A DNA stretch of 64,000 nucleotides from FEN-1219 sp036563665. Lineage in GTDB: Bacteria; Pseudomonadota; Gammaproteobacteria; Steroidobacterales; Rariloculaceae. Both the position numbers and the translations under genes were made by a program. The stretch is taken from positions 1 to 64,000 of the forward strand of contig DATCLY010000039.1 in NCBI GenBank assembly GCA_036563665.1, in the 5' to 3' direction. The notes below the pieces were generated by a model, which worked only from the letters and a program-made list of their open reading frames with translations, ran no database searches and was not told the origin of the DNA. Shown piece after piece: positions 31,878-42,781 of the stretch; the stretch's first letter is position 1, and each line of letters opens with the position of its first letter.

Positions 31878-32192
31878 ATGAAGCTGCTGACCGTTCTGCT
31901 CGTTCTGGCCGCCGTGGCGCTCGGGCTGGCGTTGCTCGTGCCCGTGGTGGGGTTCCTGCTCGCGCTCGCCGTGCCCCTCGGCGTGTTGCTGATCTGGCTG
32001 CTGCCGATCGTCATCATCGTCTGCTCGGACAGGACCAGCGGCGGAGAGAAGCTCGCGTGGGTGATCGCGATCGTGTTCTTCTCGTGGTTCGCGTGGATCT
32101 TCTACTTCCTGCTGGCGCCCCTCAAGCCGCGCCGTGACGACGCAGACCACGCGGACTATCGCTCGTATCGCTACCGTTCGTATCGCTACTGA
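31878..32192 (+). CDS. Small membrane protein with PLDc_N-like segment
   Basis: The 104-residue product has three hydrophobic segments (about 2-24, 26-48 and 58-82). Residues 40-83 (LLPIVIIVCSDRTSGGEKLA and WVIAIVFFSWFAWIFYFLLAP) resemble the PLDc_N membrane domain, which contains a Trp-rich helix and no catalytic phospholipase motif. The tail repeats RSYRY twice, encoded by two 15-bp direct repeats (32160-32174, 32175-32189). TAGGAG precedes the ATG. The DUF454 gene follows after 6 bp, so both are probably one operon. Confidence 0.8.
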   Translation: MKLLTVLLVLAAVALGLALLVPVVGFLLALAVPLGVLLIWLLPIVIIVCSDRTSGGEKLAWVIAIVFFSWFAWIFYFLLAPLKPRRDDADHADYRSYRYRSYRY

Positions 32193-32198
32193 TCGACC

Positions 32199-32558
32199 AT
32201 GCGTATGCGCCACTCCAACCTCGCCACACCGGGAAAGATCGTCGCCTTGCTGGTCGCGTCGGCCCTCGTGGTCGTAGGCGTAGCGGGGCTCGTGCTGCCC
32301 ATCATTCCGGGGCTCCTGTTCCTCGGCATCGCGGCGTACGTGGCGGCCCGTCACTTTCCCGCCCTCGACGCGCGCCTGCGGCAGCGCCGCGTGCTGGGGC
32401 AACATCTGAACGTGGCCGACCGGCTTCGCTACGCGAGCCTCTCCGCGAAGGTCCGCGTGGCCGGCTGGCTGTGCGTGAAGATGCTGATGGACGGCCTCGC
32501 GCTCGTGGCGGCGTTCGTGTCGAAGCTGCGCACCGCGGTCAGCGCCGGTCGAAGTTGA
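32199..32558 (+). CDS. DUF454 (YbaN-like) inner-membrane protein
   Basis: The 119-residue protein has the family core VVGVAGLVLPIIPGLLFLGI followed by AAYVAARHFPALDARLRQ, with two membrane helices (about 14-48) and a hydrophobic segment near the C-terminus. DUF454 proteins are small inner-membrane proteins without a defined function. A second ATG at 32205 would shorten it by two residues. The last 20 bp overlap the 3' end of the convergent gene at 32539. Confidence 0.88.
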   Translation: MRMRHSNLATPGKIVALLVASALVVVGVAGLVLPIIPGLLFLGIAAYVAARHFPALDARLRQRRVLGQHLNVADRLRYASLSAKVRVAGWLCVKMLMDGLALVAAFVSKLRTAVSAGRS

Positions 32559-34007
32559 AGATGTCGTCGCCGTCCGGGCGCTGCATGCCCTGCTCGTGGT
32601 AGGTCTCCCAGATGGCGGCCCAGGGTCGGCCGTAGAGGTCGGGCACGCGGTACTGGATCACCGTGCCCGGCGCGACGGGGGTGGCGCGCCCTTCGAGCGG
32701 GAAGATCGTCGGCGTGCATTCGATGAAGACGTAAGGGTCGCCCTCCTCGAAGCCGCTCACCTTCTCTAGATTCCGCACGATGCGGATCGGCTCCACGAGC
32801 GCCTCGGGGTCGTAGAAGATGCCCTCGTGGTTGAGCCCCACGAAGTTGCCCGCCTCGTCGCGGTTCGGCGTGTAGATCTCGATCGTCTGCAGCCGGTTCG
32901 AGAACTCGAAGTTGCCGTGCACCTTCCAGCCCTGGATGTTCGACGTCCACGTGATCAGCACATCCCCGTCCCAGAAGCCGATGGTCTCGCCGTACCAGCG
33001 CGGCACGTCGGCGCCGAGGCGCGGCACCGCTCCATCCGTCTTGAACGTGCGGCCCACGTGAATGTGGGTGATGAAGTTGTCCGCATCGCCCGCCATGATC
33101 TGCACGAGTTTCGGCGTGACGAGGATCGTGTGCGGCTGGTTGGTCACGCCGTGGTAGTGCCAGCGGCGCATGAAGCCCTCGGGCCAGCAGTATTGCGCGG
33201 GCCATTGCGGCGCGTTCGTGTGCGCGTCGTGGTAGAGCTCCTGGACCATGCGCGTCCGGTACTCCTCCGTGAGCAGCGACAGGATCGTCGGCACCTGAGT
33301 CCAGAAGAGCTCGGCGTACCAGTTCTGCCCCCGCGGCCACACGTAGCGGCCGTTCCACTCGGCCGGCACCGTGGCGTAGGTGTGCTCGGTCGGCCCGCCG
33401 CGGCGCCGCGTCTCCTCGAGCAGCGCCTCGTAGTGCTCCTGCGCCGTCTCGAAGGGGTAGGGGCTCACGATAGCCTCTCGCGGGTAGTCCCGGTCGCAAT
33501 GCCCCCAGGCCGCCGACGCGGGCGGGTCGTCGCCGATCACGGCCGGGCGGCCGCCGGCAGCGGCCCATTGCGCCTCGAGCGCGGCGTTGCTGTTGCAGCG
33601 GAAGTAGCGGGGGTCCGTCCAGAGGGCGCGGTCGCGGTAGAAGTCGTCGGTGGTGAAGATATCCACCGGAAGCGGCTCGATGCCCGGAGGCCTGGCACCG
33701 TTCCATGCCGAGCCCACGCGTTCCTCGACGGTGCTGCCATCCGCCCGGCGGCGCACGACCCTGGACGGGCCCACGAGCCAATGGCGCTCGGGGTAACCCG
33801 CGATCTCGGCCGGCGGATACGCTTCGAGCTCTTCGCGCGGCGTGCGCAGCTTGCCCGGGATCGCGGGGTAGAGCGGCGCGCCGCGGCCCACGCTCACGAA
33901 GTCGAGCACGGCCGTGCGCTGACCGTGCGCCGGCAAAGCGGGCAGGAGCGCCGCCGTCGCAACGACGGCGGCGATCTGCAGACGTCTACGCGATCCTTCG
34001 AGGCCGG

Positions 34008-34011
<4 letters not shown>
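32539..34011 (-). CDS. Exported protein downstream of a TonB receptor (uncharacterised)
   Basis: The 490-residue product appears to start at TTG 34011, which overlaps the stop of the TonB receptor (TTGA), so it is likely coupled. A signal peptide follows (GSRRRLQIAAVVATAALLPA, cut near AHGQ). The C-terminal half has WYGETIGFWDGDVLITWTSN, TIEIYTPNRDEAGNFVGLNH and EPIRIVRNLEKV, which resembles the GDTLV-type family seen at 26.3 and 27.6 kb. The coupling suggests it works on whatever the receptor imports. I cannot name an activity. Confidence 0.85.
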
Positions 34012-36959
<2,948 letters not shown>

Positions 36960-37121
36960 GTGTATCCCCCCCTTGACGGCCGGACGAGCCGTTGTTTTCT
37001 GCTGACTATACGCTCGGAGATACACGGTCGGGAAGCGCCGGCGCGAGGGATGCGCGACCGCGCGTCGTGGCGCACCCGCGACGGCGAGCCGAAAGCGCGG
37101 CGGGCGGGAGGGCACCTGCGA

Positions 37122-37640
37122 TCAGGCGGCCCGGAACATGAGGCGTGCGATCTTCCAGCGGCCGTCGCGCTTCACGTAGGCCGCTTCGATGACCCCGCGC
37201 TGCGAGCGGCGGACGAAACCGCCGCCCTGCGCGCGTGCCATCTCGACGAGCGGACAGACGGGCTCGATGGGCGTCTCGATGTCCGCCGTGCACGGCAGGC
37301 GCGCGGTCGCGCGCGTGCCGTCGGCCGCGATCTCGATGAGGTCGTCGCCCGAAGGATCCGGCCTGAGCGCGCGGATCGGTTCCTCGAGGCGGGCGGCTTG
37401 CGGCTCGGCGAACAGGGCGACCAGGCGCTCGTGCTCGCCGGCGCGCAGATGGCGGGCGTATTCGCCGTTGAGCCTGCGGATCGCGTCCGCGTCCTCGAGC
37501 GCGGCGAGGCGCGCCGCGAGGGCCGCGGAACCGTCGTCGCCGCGGGCCGTGCCCATCGCGTGGCCGACCAAAGGCGCGGACAGCGCGGTCAGGAACAAGC
37601 GGCGGCGGGCGGAATCGACCGTGGATGTCTTGCTGCCCAT
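37122..37640 (-). CDS. SnoaL/NTF2-fold protein with Tat-like signal
   Basis: The 172-residue protein begins with a twin-arginine-like signal (SARRRLFLTALSAPLVG). The mature part starts with a helix typical of the SnoaL-like/NTF2 fold, LAALEDADAIRRLNGEYARHL, and ends with GVIEAAYVKRDGRWKIARLMF, the usual last strands. Members are isomerases, cyclases, hydratases or binding proteins; no activity can be assigned. Its ATG lies 1 nt after the stop of the MoaF-like gene, so the two are co-translated. Confidence 0.85.
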   Translation of the reverse strand: MGSKTSTVDSARRRLFLTALSAPLVGHAMGTARGDDGSAALAARLAALEDADAIRRLNGEYARHLRAGEHERLVALFAEPQAARLEEPIRALRPDPSGDDLIEIAADGTRATARLPCTADIETPIEPVCPLVEMARAQGGGFVRRSQRGVIEAAYVKRDGRWKIARLMFRAA

Positions 37641-37641
37641 C

Positions 37642-39363
37642 TCACACGTCCCTCGGCTGGAAGTATTTCAGCACGTCGAAGCGCCCCGCGTGCCGCCCGT
37701 GCGCGCCGATGGCGGAGAGCCGCAGGCCTTCCGGCCCGCAGTGGTAGCCCACGCCGCAGTCGTGCATCGTGCGCATGTTGATGAGGATCGTGCCGAGCGT
37801 GCCGTTACAGGCTTCCTCCAGCCAATAAGCGAAGTACAGCTGGTCGCGGATCTTCACGTACGACGCCGGCCCGCTCCATTCCATGCCGCCCGCGCCGTTC
37901 TCGAGGAAGATGATCCACGAGAGCGAGTGCGGCGTGGAGTACAAGTGCATCGAGGTGAGCCCGGGCGAGTAGTTCCAGGTGATCGCGCGCCCCACGAGCT
38001 CGTCCGTGAACCGATGGCGCCGGTATTTCGGCGGCGGGGTGATGCCCTCCATCTCGATGACGCCGAACCACGTCTCGACCGCCGCCTCGTTCGCCATGTA
38101 CGGCGTGCCCATCGTGCCGTGCAGGCACGTGACGAGGGCCTGGTCGAAGTCGGCCACGATCGAGAACATGTCGTGGTCCGGCGCGCCGGTCAGCAGGTGG
38201 CCGAGCATGATCACGCCGGGAGCGGACTCCCAGGATTCGTAGCGTTCCTCGTGCCAGGTGTGCTCGCCGACGCGCCGCCAGCGCAGCTTCTGGATCTCGT
38301 CGAAGCGGTACTCGAACGCCTGGCCGTTGTCGTAGCGCAGCGCGAGAGCCTTGCCGACGAGGAAGTCGCTGACGGGCAGCTTGTTGCCGGCCATCGGGTT
38401 GCGCTCGGTGAACACGGTCCTGTTGCGCGCCACGGCGGCGTCGACCTCTGGCCTGGTCATGATCGGATTCGTCTTGAGCGGCCGGTAGACGGGGCGGCCG
38501 CCCTTCACCTGCGGCACCACGCGATTGCCGAGCGGGATGGTCGTGCCGACGTCGCCGAACGGCTCGAACTGCGCGAGCTGGCCGAGCCACTCGCCCCGGC
38601 CCCGGAAGAGGTAATACTCGAGCTCGTCCTGCGCGTCGAAGCCCAGGCGCACGCCCACCTGCTCCGTGCGGTTCACGTCGAGCGCGTAGAGCGTCATGGT
38701 GCCGGAGAACTCAGCCTCCACGCGGGCGTAGACGTAGCGCTCGTCGTCGATCTTCACGTAGTCGGACGGGCCGCAGAACGAGAGCTCGCCGCCGAAGCGC
38801 GTGAGCTCCACGAAGTTCGAGTACATCACCGAGGGGTAGTACTCGAGCGTCTCGATGCCGATGTCCTGCTTCCAGTAGAAGCCCTTGCCCTCCAGGCGGT
38901 TCGTGATGCCGTGACGCGCAGTCGGCGGCTCGCGGCCCGGGCGGTCCACGTACCCGAAGTGAATTTCGCGCTGCACCTCGCGGTTGTCCTCGTAACCGCT
39001 GAACCACACCTCGAAGACCGTGGCGAGGCCGGTGTCGCGATCGACGATCACGTGATAGCCGCGCTGCGTGCCCGGCACGAGGTGGGAGAAGAGGGCGAGG
39101 GGTCCGAGCGTCAACGCGCCATAGCCCGCCTGCACGGGGGCGCCGTCGTTCTCCGCGAGCGCCAGCCGGTCCGCGCCCGCGAAGCGGTAAGCGAGCACCA
39201 GGCCGCCGTCGGTGACGATCCTGAGCGTCGTGCCGGCGAAGACGTCCTCGAGCGGCGAGGCGCTCGTCGGGCCGGTCACGGCGGCGAGCTTGGCGGCGAT
39301 CTGCGCCTCCGTGAGCCCGGTGTAGCGGATGCGGTGCATCTGCTCTCGCGGATATCTCTGCAC
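37642..39363 (-). CDS. Double MoaF-like protein
   Basis: The 573-residue product appears to contain tandem MoaF-like (calycin-type barrel) units. In the second half MoaF N- and C-domain patterns are seen: YDNGQAFEYRFDEIQKLRWR, VIMLGHLLTGAPDHDMFSIV, DFDQALVTCLHGTMG, then TWNYSPGLTSMHLYSTPHSL and YFAYWLEEACNGTLGT. The first half repeats a similar layout (LVLAYRFAGADRLAL, GYHVIVDRDTGLATVFEVW). Single MoaF proteins are roughly half this size. No signal peptide is visible. GTG 39363 follows GGGGGAG; an ATG at 39339 is the alternative. It heads the operon with SnoaL-like, TonB receptor and exported-protein genes. Despite the name, a molybdenum role is unlikely here. Confidence 0.8.
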   Translation of the reverse strand: MQRYPREQMHRIRYTGLTEAQIAAKLAAVTGPTSASPLEDVFAGTTLRIVTDGGLVLAYRFAGADRLALAENDGAPVQAGYGALTLGPLALFSHLVPGTQRGYHVIVDRDTGLATVFEVWFSGYEDNREVQREIHFGYVDRPGREPPTARHGITNRLEGKGFYWKQDIGIETLEYYPSVMYSNFVELTRFGGELSFCGPSDYVKIDDERYVYARVEAEFSGTMTLYALDVNRTEQVGVRLGFDAQDELEYYLFRGRGEWLGQLAQFEPFGDVGTTIPLGNRVVPQVKGGRPVYRPLKTNPIMTRPEVDAAVARNRTVFTERNPMAGNKLPVSDFLVGKALALRYDNGQAFEYRFDEIQKLRWRRVGEHTWHEERYESWESAPGVIMLGHLLTGAPDHDMFSIVADFDQALVTCLHGTMGTPYMANEAAVETWFGVIEMEGITPPPKYRRHRFTDELVGRAITWNYSPGLTSMHLYSTPHSLSWIIFLENGAGGMEWSGPASYVKIRDQLYFAYWLEEACNGTLGTILINMRTMHDCGVGYHCGPEGLRLSAIGAHGRHAGRFDVLKYFQPRDV

Positions 39364-39546
39364 GGCGATCTCCCCCGATCGAATGCGGGGCTATCGTAGC
39401 GCGAGAGGAAAAGAGCGCCTACGCCGGAGGGCGGCGGGCGTGGTCGGGAAACGGGGGGGAAGGGAGAGGGCGTTCGCGCGGCACGCACAGGGTCGCGGCG
39501 GGCCGCAGGACGTGGCTCCGCCGCGCTCCCCTCGCTGCGCCCGGCG

Positions 39547-39858
39547 TCAGTTCACCATCGACTTCAGGTTCTTGAGCGGCAGCACCCGCACCTTCTTGCT
39601 CGCGGGCTTGGCCTTGATCAGCATCTTCTCGCCGGTGAACGGATTCACGCCCTCGCGTGCCTTGGTGGCCGGCTTCTTGACCACCTTCATTTTCAGGAGG
39701 CCGGGCAAGGTGAACAGGCCGTTAGCACGAAGGCTCTTGCGAATGATCCCGTTCAACGACTCGAACACGGCATCCACTTGCTTCCGGGTCAGACCGGTGT
39801 CTTTCGAGATCTGCGCCAGGACCTCCGACTTGGTCGGTGCGCTGTTCTTCTTGGCCAC
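39547..39858 (-). CDS. HU-family DNA-binding protein
   Basis: The 103-residue basic protein has the HU/IHF fold: dimerising helices (TKSEVLAQISKDTGLTRKQV, DAVFESLNGIIRKSL), a beta-sheet (LFTLPGLLKMKVVKKPATKA) and the DNA-binding arm REGVNPFTGEKMLIKAKPAS. It begins at GTG 39858 with GGAGGAG about 9 nt upstream. The Lys-rich N-terminus AKKNSAPTK and the Lys/Leu tail are typical of a gammaproteobacterial HU variant. An A/T-rich leader upstream suggests its own promoter. Confidence 0.93.
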   Translation of the reverse strand: MAKKNSAPTKSEVLAQISKDTGLTRKQVDAVFESLNGIIRKSLRANGLFTLPGLLKMKVVKKPATKAREGVNPFTGEKMLIKAKPASKKVRVLPLKNLKSMVN

Positions 39859-40111
39859 GATTCCGTACTCCTCCGATGTTGCACTGAAGCGCGACGAGCG
39901 CGCGGATAAATTGGCGCGAAAAATAGCACACCGGCTGTACCCGATAAACGATTTTTGCGCGAAAAAGCCGGAAAAAACGGCTTCCGGGCAGGGGCGAGAC
40001 CGTCCGTAACCCTCGGCACGCCCGTGCAGCGGCGTTAGCATCGGCCCATCGCAGCACGTTTCGCGAACACTTTCGGCAGGGTAGGGCCGGCTTTCCGGTC
40101 GCGAGCTTCGC
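39859..40111. promoter_or_regulatory. A/T-rich upstream region of the HU-like gene
   Basis: This region is unusually A-rich for the window. On the minus strand an extended -10 (TGTGC-TATTTT, near 39925-39935) may serve the HU-like gene, though the -35 is poor. A hairpin AAGCCG-GAAAAAA-CGGCTT stands at 39965-39983. Near 40081 a GTAG followed by a decayed REP-like stretch precedes the CPBP gene. Confidence 0.35.
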
Positions 40112-41062
40112 ATGGAAGAGGCGTCACCGAGCGTTCGCAGTCACCCGTCATGGGCCCTGCTCGGGCTGCTCGTTTATGTCGGCGCCTTCCTCGTGCTGGG
40201 CGGCTTGCTCACCTTCCCGGCGTACGTGTGGCTCGGGGCGGGGACCGTTCCGCTCGACTCGGTGCTGCATCGCGTGGTCGGCGTGACGGCGCTCGTGCTG
40301 CTACCGCTCTATCTCGCGGGCGCGCGCTGCGTCGATCGACGCACCCTCGGGTTCGGTTGCGCGCGCCGCGCGTTCGCCGGCGCGGCGGCGAAAGGCTTCG
40401 TGCTCGGCGCCGCGCTCGTGACGCCGCTCGTGGCGGGTTTCCTGCTGCTCGGCGTACGGGTCGTCACGTGGTCCACGGCGCCGCCCGCGTTCGCGGCGGC
40501 CGGCTTAGCCGCGGCGGCCCTCGCCGCCGCGCTCTTGATAGGCATCGTCGAGGAGGCCTACTTCCGCGGCGCGCTGCTCGGCGCGTTGCGGCGCTCGTTG
40601 CCCGTGTGGGCGGCCGCGTGCATCACGAGCGTGCTCTATGCGGCGCTGCACTTCGTGGGCGGTCCCGTGTCCGACGGCGATGTCCGCTGGCTCGCCGGGC
40701 TCGCGAGCATCGGCCGCAGTGACTTCGAGCTCGATGCATTCCTCGCGCTGACGGCCGGAGGTCTGCTGCTCGCGGCCATGCGCCTGCGTTACGACCACGT
40801 GGCGCTCGGCGCGGGCTTCCACGCCGGGTGGGTGTGGGTCATGAAGCTCGCGCAGGAATACACCGACGTGAACCCGGAGAGCCCGTTGCTGTTCCTCGAG
40901 GGCGCGTACGCCGGGACGATGGGATATCTCGGGCTCGCGTGGATCGCCGTGCTCGGCGGCGCGTGGTACGCGTGGGTGCGCCGCCGCGGGCCGTCCGCCG
41001 CCGAGGCCCGCGGCGCGCCGGGGAGTCAGCGCGCCGCCGTGCGCTGCAGCGGATCGGCGTAA
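40112..41062 (+). CDS. CPBP-family intramembrane metalloprotease
   Basis: The 316-residue membrane protein has about eight hydrophobic helices. The Abi/CPBP motifs are present: Glu147-Glu148 and Arg152 in EEAYFRG, His180 in YAALHF, and a third conserved His in FHAGW near residue 243. Such proteases (type II CAAX prenyl protease-like) cut membrane proteins or act in peptide processing; the substrate is unknown. The 3' end overlaps the convergent lipoprotein gene by 37 bp. Confidence 0.9.
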   Translation: MEEASPSVRSHPSWALLGLLVYVGAFLVLGGLLTFPAYVWLGAGTVPLDSVLHRVVGVTALVLLPLYLAGARCVDRRTLGFGCARRAFAGAAAKGFVLGAALVTPLVAGFLLLGVRVVTWSTAPPAFAAAGLAAAALAAALLIGIVEEAYFRGALLGALRRSLPVWAAACITSVLYAALHFVGGPVSDGDVRWLAGLASIGRSDFELDAFLALTAGGLLLAAMRLRYDHVALGAGFHAGWVWVMKLAQEYTDVNPESPLLFLEGAYAGTMGYLGLAWIAVLGGAWYAWVRRRGPSAAEARGAPGSQRAAVRCSGSA

Positions 41063-42132
41063 CGGTCGGCTCGCTCCAGGCTACGCTCCGCCTCGGCCGC
41101 CTGCCCCAGCTCGAGCAACGCCTGCGCCTCGAGCACGTGGAAGTCGCGCACCTCGCGCTTGAGCCGCAGCGCCTGCCGCACCGCTTCGAGGGCGTCGTCG
41201 AACCGGCCCTCGTCGAACGCCTCCTTGGCCAGGAAGTAGTGGTAGTAGGGGTTGCGCTGCTGGTAACGGAATGTTTCCGCCTGGTAATACGCGGCGAGCT
41301 CGTCGTTGCCGATGTACGCGTGCAGGTTCGCGAGATTGGTGAGCGCGGAGCGATTGCCGGGGTCGGCCGCGAGGGCGCGCAGATAAGCCGCATCGGCGTG
41401 CTCCCAGCGCTCGTGCCGGCCGTACAGCACGCCGAGGTTGAGCCATGGGCCGGCGAGGTCGGGATCGGCCTCGATGGCGGCCTTGAGGTAGCGGAAGCTC
41501 GAGTCGTATTCCTTGCGGATCAGCGCCTCGGCGCCCCGGTTGTTGTAGAAGAGGGCGAGGATGCGGTCGTCGTCCACCTCCCGCTGCGGGTACCTTCCGC
41601 GGTAGTCGGTCACGTTGAAGTCGATCACGAAATCCCCGCCTTGCGGCATCTTCACCAAGGCGTTGACGTGGTTCTCGACGAGCACGACATCCGCCTGGGC
41701 GGACCATATGGGCGGCACCTCCACCATCTGATAACGGACGTCCAGCCCCGCCGCGCGCGCGAGCTGCACGAACAGCATCGTGAACGAGAGGCAATTCCCG
41801 CGTCGGTCGTAGAACGTGTCCCGCACGGTGCGCGTGACGGAGTCGTCGTACTCGAGGGAGAAGAGGCCCATCATGCGCATGCCGAACACGAGGCGCTGCA
41901 GCGCGGCGTTCGACCTGCGCGCGCCGCGGACTTGCGCCTCCACGAACTCGCGCATCGTGTCGTCGAGGCCGAACGCCTGCTCGCGGGAGATGGGTGGGTC
42001 GCTCGGGACCGAAAGGCCGATCCCCTCACCGGACAGGAGCTCGGCCTCGGGCAACGCGGGTCGACGCTGCCCGTACGGCGCGGCACACGCCGTCAGCAGC
42101 GCGATCAGGCACCAGAGAGGAGCTCGCACCAT
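41026..42132 (-). CDS. Lipoprotein with transglutaminase-like and TPR domains
   Basis: The 368-residue protein has a lipobox ending at Cys16 (LIALLTAC). A transglutaminase-like/cysteine-protease core follows with a full candidate triad: Cys114 (RRGNCLSFTML), His155 (VENHVNALV) and Asp171 (FVIDFNV). Residues about 195-368 hold four to five tetratricopeptide repeats (AGPWLNLGVLYGRHERWEHA, AYLRALAADPGNRSALTNLA). It is probably attached to a membrane facing the periplasm. A peptide- or peptidoglycan-linked role is possible, but no substrate is indicated. Confidence 0.87.
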   Translation of the reverse strand: MVRAPLWCLIALLTACAAPYGQRRPALPEAELLSGEGIGLSVPSDPPISREQAFGLDDTMREFVEAQVRGARRSNAALQRLVFGMRMMGLFSLEYDDSVTRTVRDTFYDRRGNCLSFTMLFVQLARAAGLDVRYQMVEVPPIWSAQADVVLVENHVNALVKMPQGGDFVIDFNVTDYRGRYPQREVDDDRILALFYNNRGAEALIRKEYDSSFRYLKAAIEADPDLAGPWLNLGVLYGRHERWEHADAAYLRALAADPGNRSALTNLANLHAYIGNDELAAYYQAETFRYQQRNPYYHYFLAKEAFDEGRFDDALEAVRQALRLKREVRDFHVLEAQALLELGQAAEAERSLERADRYADPLQRTAAR

Positions 42133-42201
42133 GGCCCTCCGCTCCCAGCGCCATCTTACCTCCGCGTGAGGGGGGCGGGCAGGCCGGGAGGCGCGGGCGC
42201 G

Positions 42202-42669
42202 CTACGCCCGATGACGCAGCGGCGTCGCCACCGCGTCGAGTAGCGTGAACGCGACTCCTACGGCGACGATCTCGGCGGCGCCGAGCCCGAGCGGCCCGGC
42301 GAAGAGCAGGAGCGGCAGCACGGCCTCCGGCAGCTGATCGAGCCCGAGCACCTCGGCGCCGGGCGGCAGCGCCAGGCGCCGCTTCACGAAGCTCGACAGC
42401 GCGTCGCCGAGCAGCGCCGTGGCGCCCACGCCTGCGCCCACGGCCGCATCGATGCCCGTCAGCGGCGCGACGAGCGCGCACGCCAGCACGCCGGAGACGA
42501 AGCCGCGCCAGGTCTTGTGGCTGCCGAGCAGGCGTTTGCCGTCCCGCAGCGTGATGCCGAAGTCGAGCGGCGCGGCGAACCGCGGGCCGAGCCAGCGGCC
42601 GAGCGCCCACGGCACGGAGCTCGCCACGCCGACGAGCAGCAATGCCCGGGCGAGGCTCAACCAATCCAT
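42202..42669 (-). CDS. CarS-like (DUF46) membrane protein
   Basis: The 155-residue protein has four to five hydrophobic helices and the CDP-archaeol synthase/DUF46 pattern DGKRLLGSHKTWRGFVSG followed by LLGDALSSFVKRRL and PPGAEVLGLDQLPEAVLPLL. In archaea CarS transfers CTP to an unsaturated archaetidic acid. Bacterial homologues are known but their substrate is not; a phosphatidate-type substrate is possible. It is downstream of the CapA-family gene on the same strand, 112 bp away. Confidence 0.85.
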   Translation of the reverse strand: MDWLSLARALLLVGVASSVPWALGRWLGPRFAAPLDFGITLRDGKRLLGSHKTWRGFVSGVLACALVAPLTGIDAAVGAGVGATALLGDALSSFVKRRLALPPGAEVLGLDQLPEAVLPLLLFAGPLGLGAAEIVAVGVAFTLLDAVATPLRHRA

Positions 42670-42781
42670 GCCGTCGATGAGGTGACAGCTCCGACCACCA
42701 TCACGGGGGCTCGCAGCGAAGGTGAGATACGCCGAGTGTACACAACGCGACGCCGCAGCGTCGCGGCTCGGGCTTTCGGCG

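Noticed and set aside
37642..39363. Molybdenum cofactor synthesis role for the MoaF-like protein
   Set aside because: No other moa or mod genes are nearby and the context is a TonB-receptor operon, so the name reflects fold similarity only.
40081..40111. GTAG followed by a GCCGGCTTTCCGGTCGCGAG stretch as another REP element
   Set aside because: The stem is too degenerate compared with the other copies, and the match is short; I only mention it as a possible decayed copy.
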